From contig JABMRN010000155.1 of NCBI GenBank assembly GCA_013202515.1, positions 1-6,158 on the forward strand: a DNA stretch of 6,158 nucleotides, written 5' to 3'. The notes below the pieces were generated by a model. It saw only the letters and a program-made list of their open reading frames with translations. It had not been told where the DNA came from and made no database searches. The first letter of the stretch is position 1; every line of letters starts with the position of its first letter. The DNA is from Candidatus Omnitrophota bacterium (lineage in GTDB: Bacteria; Omnitrophota; Gorgyraeia; JABMRN01). The position numbers and the translations under genes are program-made. This document shows positions 1 through 5,557 of the stretch, piece by piece.

Positions 1-10
1 GTTTAAGCTT

Positions 11-34
11 ATTATATACTACCTTTTTTGTCAA
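11..34 (-). promoter_or_regulatory. possible promoter reading off the left edge
   Basis: On the minus strand a perfect TTGACA (34-29) is followed by a perfect TATAAT (16-11). The spacer is only 12 nt, well short of the usual 16-18, so the two boxes probably do not work together as a standard sigma-70 promoter. With 17-nt spacing the -10 would be the weak TAAGCT. The sequence just upstream (50-35) is very AT-rich. The element faces a gene that must lie left of the window. The IS insertion ends exactly at the outer edge of this region and leaves the boxes intact. Confidence 0.35.
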
Positions 35-50
35 GTATATTTTAAGAGGT
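34..50. repeat. left 17-bp target site duplication of the IS
   Basis: The 17-mer beginning AGTATATTTT and ending AAGAGGT is repeated without a mismatch at 1567-1583, and both copies directly abut the element ends. Identity stops on both sides (33 A against 1566 C; 51 G against 1584 A), so the duplication is exactly 17 bp. From memory of the IS1202/ISNCY group, one subgroup makes target duplications of about 15-18 bp, which fits. Confidence 0.92.
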
Positions 51-102
51 GATGTTACAATGCTTAAATGTCACATGTTATTACTAAGCCTAAATGTCAC
101 AT
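51..102. repeat. left IS end with two ATGTCACAT repeats
   Basis: The tip begins GATGTTACAA. ATGTCACAT occurs at 68-76 and again at 94-102, each preceded by TAA, as direct repeats 26 bp apart. The first copy forms the core of the terminal inverted repeat with the right end. Two copies per end resemble paired transposase binding sites; that role is inferred. Confidence 0.8.
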
Positions 103-169
103 TTCGTAGTAGTAGTCGTTTTCTTTTTTGCTACTTTTTTCTTTGTTAATACTGTGGATATGTTGATAA

Positions 170-195
170 ACTATCTCCTTACTGAAGGAGGTAGT
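170..195 (+). promoter_or_regulatory. hairpin enclosing the transposase Shine-Dalgarno
   Basis: The arms 170-180 (ACTATCTCCTT) and 185-195 (AAGGAGGTAGT) pair over 11 bp with one G-U pair around the tetraloop ACTG. The whole ribosome binding site AAGGAGG (185-191) lies in the 3' arm, and the ATG starts one base after the stem. Such a stem should limit translation of the transposase. Several IS families restrict transposase synthesis from read-through transcripts by hiding the ribosome site; here the stem would form in any transcript covering it. I saw no convincing transposase promoter upstream in 103-169. Confidence 0.7.
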
Positions 196-196
196 C

Positions 197-1516
197 ATGT
201 ATCCACAAAAGCTGGTAGTTACTATGAAAGATCTAAAAAGACACAGAATAATCCAGGATACCCTAGATAAGCGGCTCTCAAGCAAGGAAGCCTCTATGCT
301 TCTGTCTTTAAGCTATAGACAATTCCTAAGGCTTAAAGAAAAGGTTAAATCCGGAGGCCTAGAGGCTATTCTCAGGCCTTCAAGAGAGGCTCCTAATAAA
401 ATCCCTGGAGAACGTATAAAGAAGATCATTAAATTACGCAAAGAAATATACTATGACTTCAATATCCGGCACTTCATGGATACACTCTATGATGACCACA
501 AGATTCATTGTTCATATGAATCCCTAAGACAAATACTCATAGATAATAATGAGCACAATCCCAAGAAGCGAAAAAAGATTCATAGGCAACGCCGCAGGAT
601 GCCTAAAGCAGGGCTACTAGAACAGATGGATTCATCGCAGCATAGGTGGCTTCATCATATAAAAGAAAAATGGTGGCTTATAGCTATTATAGATGACGCT
701 ACCAATGAGGTACCATATGCTGTATTCGTTCCTAAGGATACCCTTTTTGCCAATATGCATGTCATTCGGCGCTTTATAGAGATAAAGGGTGTATTTACAG
801 CCCTGTACGTCGATAAAGCAAGCCATTTTAAAACCACAAGGCATGGCGGACTTCACGTAAACGTAAGCCAAGAGCAAGAAGATACGCAAATAGAACGCGC
901 ACTTGGTGAATTAGGCATAGAGGTAATACCAGCAAATTCTCCTCAGGCTAAAGGTAGAATTGAAGTTACGTTTAGACTCTTCCAGGACCGCCTCATTAAA
1001 AAAATGAGGGTCGCCAAAATCAAAGACTATGCTGATGCGAACACCTTCTTGATTGAGAAGTTCCTGCCCCGTTACAATCAGAGGTTTACCCATGAGGCTG
1101 AATCAGCTTATACGGCTCTTCCTCTGGATAAGAATCTTGATCATGTCTTCTGCATTAAGAAAGAACGGATTGTTGGCAATGATAACGTTGTTAAAATCTA
1201 TAGCCAAATCATCCAGATACCGCCTTCAAAGATAAAAAGAACGTTTGCTAAGTTAAAAGTCGATGTATGCCTTTTAGAAGATAAAAGAATCATCGTGCTT
1301 TATAAAGACCATGTTGTTGCTGAATCAACACTGTCTAAAAATAATAAGATTGTAAAGAAAGAACGAAAAATAGAGAAAATCTTAAATCAAAGAGAATATG
1401 TCTTTTTGTTGCATGAAAATAAACCAAAGCGAGGGAATCCCAGGCCAAAGATACCCGGTAAAGAGCACCCTTGGAGAAAGTTCCCTTTTAAAACACAGCA
1501 AATTCGCGGAAGATGA
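197..1516 (+). CDS. IS transposase, ISNCY/IS1202-like DDE type
   Basis: This 439-residue protein should cut and join DNA at the element's ends to move it. Residues about 15-60 look like a helix-turn-helix of the type found in IS481/ISNCY transposases, followed by a second basic segment to about 135 (a run of Lys/Arg at 123-134). An RNase H-fold integrase core follows. Likely catalytic residues are D145 (QMDSSQHRWL), D206 (YVDKASHF) and E256 (KGRIEVTF), the last inside the family-like stretch that continues FRLFQDRLIKKMR. The C-terminal part (about 320-439) is Lys-rich and probably binds DNA. The start is well supported by AAGGAGG 5 nt upstream, although that site lies in a hairpin. There is no frameshift or internal stop, and the length looks complete. 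It is the only plus-strand gene in the window. Confidence 0.93.
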   Translation: MYPQKLVVTMKDLKRHRIIQDTLDKRLSSKEASMLLSLSYRQFLRLKEKVKSGGLEAILRPSREAPNKIPGERIKKIIKLRKEIYYDFNIRHFMDTLYDDHKIHCSYESLRQILIDNNEHNPKKRKKIHRQRRRMPKAGLLEQMDSSQHRWLHHIKEKWWLIAIIDDATNEVPYAVFVPKDTLFANMHVIRRFIEIKGVFTALYVDKASHFKTTRHGGLHVNVSQEQEDTQIERALGELGIEVIPANSPQAKGRIEVTFRLFQDRLIKKMRVAKIKDYADANTFLIEKFLPRYNQRFTHEAESAYTALPLDKNLDHVFCIKKERIVGNDNVVKIYSQIIQIPPSKIKRTFAKLKVDVCLLEDKRIIVLYKDHVVAESTLSKNNKIVKKERKIEKILNQREYVFLLHENKPKRGNPRPKIPGKEHPWRKFPFKTQQIRGR

Positions 1517-1517
1517 A

Positions 1518-1566
1518 ATGTGACATTATAGTTTGAAAAAATGTGACATCTTGACTTAGTAGCAAC
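1518..1566. repeat. right IS end with two ATGTGACAT repeats
   Basis: ATGTGACAT, the complement of the left-end repeat, occurs at 1518-1526 (two bases after the transposase stop codon) and at 1541-1549. The two copies are 23 bp apart, against 26 bp at the left end. The outer copy is 17 bp from the tip, exactly as on the left, and 1541-1566 forms the 26-bp imperfect inverted repeat with 51-76. Confidence 0.8.
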
Positions 1567-1583
1567 AGTATATTTTAAGAGGT
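1567..1583. repeat. right 17-bp target site duplication of the IS
   Basis: This is an exact copy of 34-50, directly abutting the right tip of the element. Removing 51-1566 and one copy rebuilds the pre-insertion junction between the PP-loop gene's 3' flank and the left-edge promoter-like boxes. Confidence 0.92.
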
Positions 1584-1614
1584 ATGTGGCTATGGTTGTC
1601 CAAATTAATAAAGA

Positions 1615-2610
1615 CTATATTCTGGTATTTTCGATTTCTTTTCTTTGTGCGGACTTAGCCAGCAGTCTTTCCATTTTCTGCGGAAGAATCCAATATTTTA
1701 CAAGCGCCTCATCCTGATTCTTCTTGTTGGCATAGCTTACAAGGATTTCAGCGGATAAATTTACCAAATCACTGTCTTTGCTTCCCCTTAAAATGCCTAT
1801 CGGACCTGGATATCCGTCAGGGGCAAACATCAAGTCTCCGTCCTTTCTCAGCTTTAAAATATGGCTGTTGTCTTCCTTATCTCTTCCTAAAATAAACTTT
1901 GCATTGTTCCTGAATCTGAAATGTCTTCCGTGTTTAAGCATTCTTATATCATCAAGATTCACGGAATCGTACATAATGAGGTCCTTAAGGCGTCTTGAAA
2001 ACCCAGGATCTGTTAAAAGGCATCCCCCAGCTGGTGTAAAAAACTTTTTTATGCCAAATTTCTCTGCTAGGCTAAGTTGGGGTTTTCGGGATCTGCCCCT
2101 AATATCAAGGAGTCCATCTCTATTTACAATACCCTCATCTTCAGGGATTGTTGGTTTTAATAATTTGGCTGAAAGCGGCCTTAAAAGATACCCCTTGAGA
2201 CCGGATTTGTTTTCTATCGCATCAAGTGCGTCTCTTCTTTGAGACATGGGCCTCTCTCCAAGTACCTCTCCGGTTATCACGAATGACGCATTCCTTTTAG
2301 GCAAAAGTTCTTTTGCTTTTTTCAGCATGAAAATTTTACAGTCTATGCAAGGGTTTATATTTGCACCGAAACCATATGATGGATTATCGAGCAAGCCTAA
2401 ATATTCTTTTGATATATCGATGAACTCGGGCACTAATCCTATCTGTCGGATCGTTTCGGTAATGCGCTTCTTGTGGTTCTCAATATCTCTTGAAGCGAAT
2501 TCCATAACAAAATTCACTGCATGAATCTCTATGCCCTGATCAGAGATAATCTTTGCGGCCAAAACGCTGTCTAGGCCTCCTGAAAATAGTGCTATTGCTT
2601 TCTTATTCAT
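1615..2610 (-). CDS. PP-loop ATPase, MnmA/ThiI-like, with NFACT-like C-terminus
   Basis: This is probably an RNA sulfur-insertion enzyme that adenylates its target with ATP. With the ATG at 2610 the protein has 331 residues. The PP-loop signature SGGLDS is at 10-15. A Cys pair, NPCIDC (C88, C91), sits where thiouridylases carry their first catalytic Cys, and GGCLLTDP supplies C197 as a possible second. GEVLGERPMSQR (115-126) is a further conserved-looking block. The last 110 or so residues, including HFRFRNNAKFILGRD, resemble the NFACT-R/DUF814 RNA-binding domain. The exact substrate is unknown, and mnmA or thiI should not be assigned. The ATG overlaps the rarA stop (ATGAATAA), implying translational coupling. 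An in-frame TTG at 2628 has an AAGG motif 6 nt upstream and would add six residues, so the start is uncertain. No clear terminator follows before the IS. Confidence 0.82.
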   Translation of the reverse strand: MNKKAIALFSGGLDSVLAAKIISDQGIEIHAVNFVMEFASRDIENHKKRITETIRQIGLVPEFIDISKEYLGLLDNPSYGFGANINPCIDCKIFMLKKAKELLPKRNASFVITGEVLGERPMSQRRDALDAIENKSGLKGYLLRPLSAKLLKPTIPEDEGIVNRDGLLDIRGRSRKPQLSLAEKFGIKKFFTPAGGCLLTDPGFSRRLKDLIMYDSVNLDDIRMLKHGRHFRFRNNAKFILGRDKEDNSHILKLRKDGDLMFAPDGYPGPIGILRGSKDSDLVNLSAEILVSYANKKNQDEALVKYWILPQKMERLLAKSAQRKEIENTRI

Positions 2611-3910
2611 TTTTATTAAGTTTTTCAAGCCATGCCTTTATTTTCGCCTCATGCCCAATGGTTGTCGGAAAATAATACTTCTTCTTATTAGATGTATATT
2701 CTTGTTTTACATAGTGATTCTCAAAATCATGGGCGTACTTATAGCCTATGCCGTGTCCCAATTTTTCTGCTCCCTTGTAGGAGGCATCTTTAAGATAATC
2801 CGGCACAGTATTAGTTCTCTCTGCTTCAACGTCCTTCATGGCCTTCTCTATGCCCATATAGGCAGCGTTAGACTTCGGGGCACATGCGATATAAACAGTT
2901 GCCTGGGCAAGAGGAATTCTTGCCTCCGGCAGTCCCACGAATTCAGATATCTGAAGGGCACTGTTCGCAACAACAATTGCCTGCGGATCAGCGTTTCCGA
3001 CATCTTCTGCGGCACAAATAACAATTCTTCTTGCGATAAAACGGGGATCTTCTCCCGCAACGAGCATTTTTGCAAGCCAATATAGTGCTGCATCCGGGTC
3101 TGACCCCCGCATGCTCTTTATGAATGCGCTTATGGTATTGTAATGGCCGTCTTCGTCTTTATCGTAGACCACGACTTTCCTCTGTATGGATTCTTCAGCC
3201 ACCTTTAACGTATAATGTATCAAGTCTTTCCTATCCGGCTTTGTTGTAAGAACACCTACCTCAAGGGCATTTAGGGCGCGCCTTGCATCTCCATCAGAAA
3301 CCTTTGCCAAATGAGAAACTGCCTCGCTATCGGCTTTTACTTTTAATTTTCCGAATCCGTTTTCTTTATCTCTAATGGCCCTATTTAATATAGCGATAAT
3401 ATCTGTTTCGGCGAGAGGTTTAAATTCGAATATTTGCGACCTTGATAAAAGGGGTGCATTAACCGAAAAAAACGGATTATGTGTCGTTGTTCCAATTAGA
3501 ATGGGATTTCCGGCTTCTACATCTGGAAGTAAGACATCCTGCTGGGCTTTATTAAAACGGTGGATTTCATCGATAAAAAGAATTGTTCTTTTGCCATACA
3601 ATCGGAATCTTTTTTTCGCCCTGTCAAGCGAGCCCCTTACTTCCTGAACACTTGATCCTGTAGCATTCAGCCGTTCAAAATAGGATTTCGTCATTTCGCA
3701 GATCAAATACCCAAGGGCGGTTTTTCCACATCCGGGAGGTCCGTAAAAAATAAGGGAGTTTAGGCGGTCTGCCTCAATTGCACGCTTCAGAAGCTTGCCT
3801 TCGCCTAAAATATGTTCCTGACCAAAAAACTCAGAAAGCTTCTTCGGCTTCATGCGAACAGCTAGAGGCTCTGACTTAGATGATTTATGTTCCTTTTCAA
3901 AAAAATCCAT
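2603..3910 (-). CDS. rarA: replication-associated recombination protein A (RarA/MgsA, AAA+ ATPase)
   Basis: RarA is a clamp-loader-like AAA+ ATPase acting at stalled replication forks and single-stranded DNA ends; it belongs to the MgsA/WRNIP1 family. At 435 residues it has the usual length. Walker A is GPPGCGKT (57-64) and Walker B LFIDEIHR (111-118). The sensor 1 region is GTTTHNPFF (140-148), with an arginine-finger candidate in LLSRSQ (R157) and sensor 2 GDARRALNALE (207-217). The C-terminal tetramerisation region contains AFIKSMRGSDPDAALYWLA and AAEDVGNADPQA, both typical of the family. The start is supported by AAGGG about 6 nt upstream of the ATG. The gene begins about 20 nt after the 6S RNA without a promoter of its own that I can see, so it is probably expressed by read-through from the 6S promoter. 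It overlaps the next gene by 8 nt. Confidence 0.97.
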   Translation of the reverse strand: MDFFEKEHKSSKSEPLAVRMKPKKLSEFFGQEHILGEGKLLKRAIEADRLNSLIFYGPPGCGKTALGYLICEMTKSYFERLNATGSSVQEVRGSLDRAKKRFRLYGKRTILFIDEIHRFNKAQQDVLLPDVEAGNPILIGTTTHNPFFSVNAPLLSRSQIFEFKPLAETDIIAILNRAIRDKENGFGKLKVKADSEAVSHLAKVSDGDARRALNALEVGVLTTKPDRKDLIHYTLKVAEESIQRKVVVYDKDEDGHYNTISAFIKSMRGSDPDAALYWLAKMLVAGEDPRFIARRIVICAAEDVGNADPQAIVVANSALQISEFVGLPEARIPLAQATVYIACAPKSNAAYMGIEKAMKDVEAERTNTVPDYLKDASYKGAEKLGHGIGYKYAHDFENHYVKQEYTSNKKKYYFPTTIGHEAKIKAWLEKLNKNE

Positions 3911-3932
3911 TACATACCCTTATAGACATATG

Positions 3933-4102
3933 AAAAATAAACCCCTGCTTTTGCCGTGTGAAATAACAATATTTAGGTCCCGTTTTTTACAGGTGGGTAC
4001 CCTCTCACAATATCCTCGGATACCGTGAAGTTAGGTTCCCTTATCAAATTTATTGGCTCAAATATCATTATCCCATGCACGTGCAAAGCAGGGGAAACTG
4101 TT
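3933..4102 (-). ncRNA. ssrS: 6S RNA (RNA polymerase-binding regulatory RNA)
   Basis: 6S RNA binds the housekeeping RNA polymerase holoenzyme by mimicking an open promoter. Read on the minus strand, the region folds as follows. An outer closing stem pairs 4094-4078 with 3942-3958 (CCCCTGC with GCAGGGG, then bulged pairs to CACG). An inner helix pairs 4071-4059 with 3963-3975, 13 continuous pairs including G-U. A central bubble has 18 nt on the 5' side (4058-4041) and 19 nt on the 3' side (3994-3976). The apical arm pairs 4040-4034 with 3995-4001 and ends in an 11-bp hairpin (4029-4019 with 4014-4004) with loop CGAG. This rod with one large bubble is the hallmark 6S shape. A promoter lies just upstream and a T-rich tract follows the closing stem. 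The 5' end (about 4102) and 3' end (about 3933) are estimates. From memory, 6S genes often neighbour rarA. Confidence 0.85.
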
Positions 4103-4108
4103 CATTTA

Positions 4109-4137
4109 ATTGTAGCACTCGGTACAAGTGAAAGCAA
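4109..4137 (-). promoter_or_regulatory. promoter of the 6S RNA gene
   Basis: On the minus strand TTGCTT (4137-4132) is followed after 17 nt by TACAAT (4114-4109), giving a start near 4102, just before the 6S closing stem. It lies between the greA terminator and the RNA. As the only promoter-like pair I see before rarA, it may also serve rarA and the PP-loop gene by read-through. Confidence 0.65.
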
Positions 4138-4139
4138 GT

Positions 4140-4196
4140 AAAAAAGGCCTGAGTATTCTTGGCAAACATCTTTGACAAAAACTTCAGGCCTTTTTT
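4140..4196 (-). terminator. rho-independent terminator after greA
   Basis: The 13-nt arms 4140-4152 (AAAAAAGGCCTGA) and 4184-4196 (TCAGGCCTTTTTT) are perfectly complementary. The region between them can form a further stem (4159-4166 with 4171-4178, one mismatch, loop CATC). On the minus strand the stem ends in six T residues, 5 nt past the greA stop codon. A-tracts and T-tracts on both sides make it symmetrical, so it could work in either direction, but the only adjacent transcript is on the minus strand. Confidence 0.9.
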
Positions 4197-4201
4197 ATTA
4201 A

Positions 4202-4672
4202 TTAGCGTGTAATTTTTACTATCTTATATTTTAGAACGCCTACGGGAACATTAATCTCAACGATTTCGTTTTTCTTGTGGCCTAAAAGCCCCTTGCCAAC
4301 CGGAGATGATACCGATATTTTTCCTTTAGCAAAATCCGCTTCCAAATCCGAAACCAGCATATATTCTATTTTCTCGCCGGAACCCATGTCCTTTAGGGTA
4401 ACAGTAGCGCCCAAAAGCGCCTCGTCTTTGGGCATATCAGCGTCTTCCAGTATCTGGGATCTAGATAATTTCTCCTCCAGCTCCGCTACCTTTTTCTCGT
4501 TTAGACCCTGCGCTTCTTTCGCAGCATCATATTCGGCGTTTTCGCTTATATCACCATAGCCCCTGGCCGTTTCTATTTCTTTAGATAACTGCCTACGTTT
4601 AACCGTTTTAAGCTGTTTGAGATCTTTTTGCAGCTTCTCATAGGCCTCGCGGCTCAGATAGATAATTCCCAT
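4202..4672 (-). CDS. greA: transcription elongation factor GreA
   Basis: GreA enters the secondary channel of RNA polymerase and stimulates cleavage of backtracked RNA. The 156-residue length is typical. The N-terminal coiled coil (about 1-75) carries the tip motif GDISENAEYDAAKE (40-53), with the acidic residues D41 and E44 that act in the polymerase active site. The C-terminal FKBP-like domain (about 80-156) ends in the conserved block SPVGKGLLGHKKNEIVEI (123-140). The start is supported by GAGGA 7 nt upstream. The stop codon is followed after 5 nt by a strong terminator, so greA is the last gene of the unit. A GreB assignment is less likely because the tip motif and the SPVGKALLG-type block are those of GreA. 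Confidence 0.97.
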   Translation of the reverse strand: MGIIYLSREAYEKLQKDLKQLKTVKRRQLSKEIETARGYGDISENAEYDAAKEAQGLNEKKVAELEEKLSRSQILEDADMPKDEALLGATVTLKDMGSGEKIEYMLVSDLEADFAKGKISVSSPVGKGLLGHKKNEIVEINVPVGVLKYKIVKITR

Positions 4673-4701
4673 ATAATGTCCTCGCTTAAGAAAACCTAAA
4701 A

Positions 4702-4938
4702 CTAATCCATGTTCTTCAGTGCTTCCTGCATAAGTGGCAATACGCCTTCAGCCTCTTCCTTAGTCATTCGGCCAAGCTTGGTGAATCTGAAACCTCCTTC
4801 ACCATCCCGGTTTTCCCGCGTAATCTGCAGTTTCTTGATGCCTTTATTATAAGAATAAACACTGACGCTTATTCTTCCTGCTTCTGACTCCCATGTTTTT
4901 GAAAACAGTGACTCATCCATATTCGGATCGTACGGCAT
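4702..4938 (-). CDS. small conserved-looking protein, possibly PC4-like fold
   Basis: The protein has 78 residues and no signal peptide or membrane segment. It reads as a small mixed domain: alternating strand-like stretches (RISVSVYSYN, KKLQITREN, GFRFTKLGRM) followed by a C-terminal helix (TKEEAEGVLPLMQEALKNM). This order, with strands carrying basic and aromatic residues followed by a helix, resembles PC4/YdbC-type nucleic-acid-binding proteins, but I cannot confirm membership. The start is very well supported by AAAGGAGG 5 nt upstream of the ATG, the strongest ribosome site among the host genes, suggesting abundant product. It lies between the HD gene and greA in the same direction, with gaps of about 30 nt, so a role near transcription or RNA is possible by context only. 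Confidence 0.8.
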   Translation of the reverse strand: MPYDPNMDESLFSKTWESEAGRISVSVYSYNKGIKKLQITRENRDGEGGFRFTKLGRMTKEEAEGVLPLMQEALKNMD

Positions 4939-4971
4939 TGTTCCTCCTTTTTGTAATTATTACTTTCCTAT

Positions 4972-5556
4972 TTACCTATCGAATACTGTAAGTTTTTCCC
5001 ACCACGTATTAAGATCTGATCTTCTTGCTAAATTCCATAGTTTTTTTGCACTTTTTGATTTAAGAAAATTCGGGGCTTTTTTCATAAACTTAACTGCCTC
5101 TTTAAATCCATGCCCATGGTATTCCTTGGCCTGAATGAGGCACTCCAATATATCGGCATCCCTTGCGATAAGGCTTTCTTTTGTCTTCTGGGCGCGGTAT
5201 TCGGCATGAAGAGAAGAGAGTTCTCTCTTCATAAGACCTGGCAATGAGGAAACCTGTTCAGAAAAGGCCTTATCTTCAGCCTTCTTTAAATTAATATAAC
5301 GCTGTGACATTTTATGTAGATCATTTATGCGCGCCTCGTGTATGTCGTTAAAAAGGGTCATAAGAAGCACCTTGTAGGCATTTGCCCCTTCCATTGATGC
5401 AAGAATATAGCCGATAACAGCACATCTAAAACTATGCTCTGCTACGGTCTCACCGTCCTTTATGCCTAAGACCCACCATCCAGACCGCTGTACTCGTTTA
5501 AGTACACCTGCCTCACTTATAAAATCCATTAATTTTTTGTCGCTGTTTTTGCTCAT
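4972..5556 (-). CDS. HD-domain phosphohydrolase-like protein (YfbR/HDDC2 type) with altered HD pair
   Basis: This 194-residue protein resembles the HD_3/YfbR-HDDC2 family, whose members are metal-dependent hydrolases such as 5'-deoxynucleotidases. Visible landmarks are the N-terminal GETVAEHSFR with H41, the region LFNDIHEARINDLHKMSQRY (68-87), and ARDADILE with D135, expected to complete the metal site. The family's central His-Asp pair should fall at 70-71, but residue 70 is Asn (codon AAC at 5349-5347), giving ND. One base change from CAC or CAT would explain it. The enzyme may use altered metal binding (H73 lies close by) or may be inactive. The ATG is one base past the rlmB stop codon with AGGA upstream, so the two genes are translationally coupled. 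No substrate can be assigned. Confidence 0.85.
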   Translation of the reverse strand: MSKNSDKKLMDFISEAGVLKRVQRSGWWVLGIKDGETVAEHSFRCAVIGYILASMEGANAYKVLLMTLFNDIHEARINDLHKMSQRYINLKKAEDKAFSEQVSSLPGLMKRELSSLHAEYRAQKTKESLIARDADILECLIQAKEYHGHGFKEAVKFMKKAPNFLKSKSAKKLWNLARRSDLNTWWEKLTVFDR

Positions 5557-5557
5557 T

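Larger units (their letters stand above)
51..1566 (+). mobile_element. complete ISNCY/IS1202-type insertion sequence (1516 bp)
   Basis: The element is bounded by an exact 17-bp target duplication. It carries one intact DDE transposase gene filling most of its length. Its ends are imperfect inverted repeats of 26 bp (19 of 26 positions match), whose inner 9 bp, ATGTCACAT, are perfect and lie 17 bp from each tip. A second ATGTCACAT lies further in at both ends. Intact ends, an intact reading frame and an undecayed duplication point to recent insertion and possible activity. It sits 31 bp past the stop codon of the PP-loop gene, in intergenic DNA, so it breaks no gene, but it may separate that operon from whatever lies left. 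Confidence 0.9.

Noticed and set aside
66..102. Repeated ATGTCACAT as a possible CRISPR or phage attachment site
   Set aside because: There are only two short copies per end, mirrored at the other IS end, which fits transposase recognition sites. No spacer-repeat periodicity is present.
97..285. Short minus-strand frame across the IS left end
   Set aside because: It overlaps the IS terminal repeats, the transposase leader hairpin and the start of the transposase, and has no family-like features.
1584..1614. A terminator after the PP-loop gene
   Set aside because: I found no hairpin with a T-tract in the 31 bases between the stop codon and the target duplication.
1778..2242. Open plus-strand frame of 154 codons opposite the PP-loop gene
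   Set aside because: The minus-strand frame encodes clear PP-loop and cysteine motifs. The plus frame has no recognisable domain and is a shadow.
3995..4002. Palindrome GGGTACCC as a possible operator
   Set aside because: Most of it is explained as one strand of the 6S apical arm, pairing with 4034-4040.
3911..4139. The non-coding region as a riboswitch leader of rarA or as tmRNA
   Set aside because: There is no tRNA-like end or tag-peptide frame for tmRNA. The long symmetric rod with one central bubble fits 6S RNA better than known riboswitch folds.
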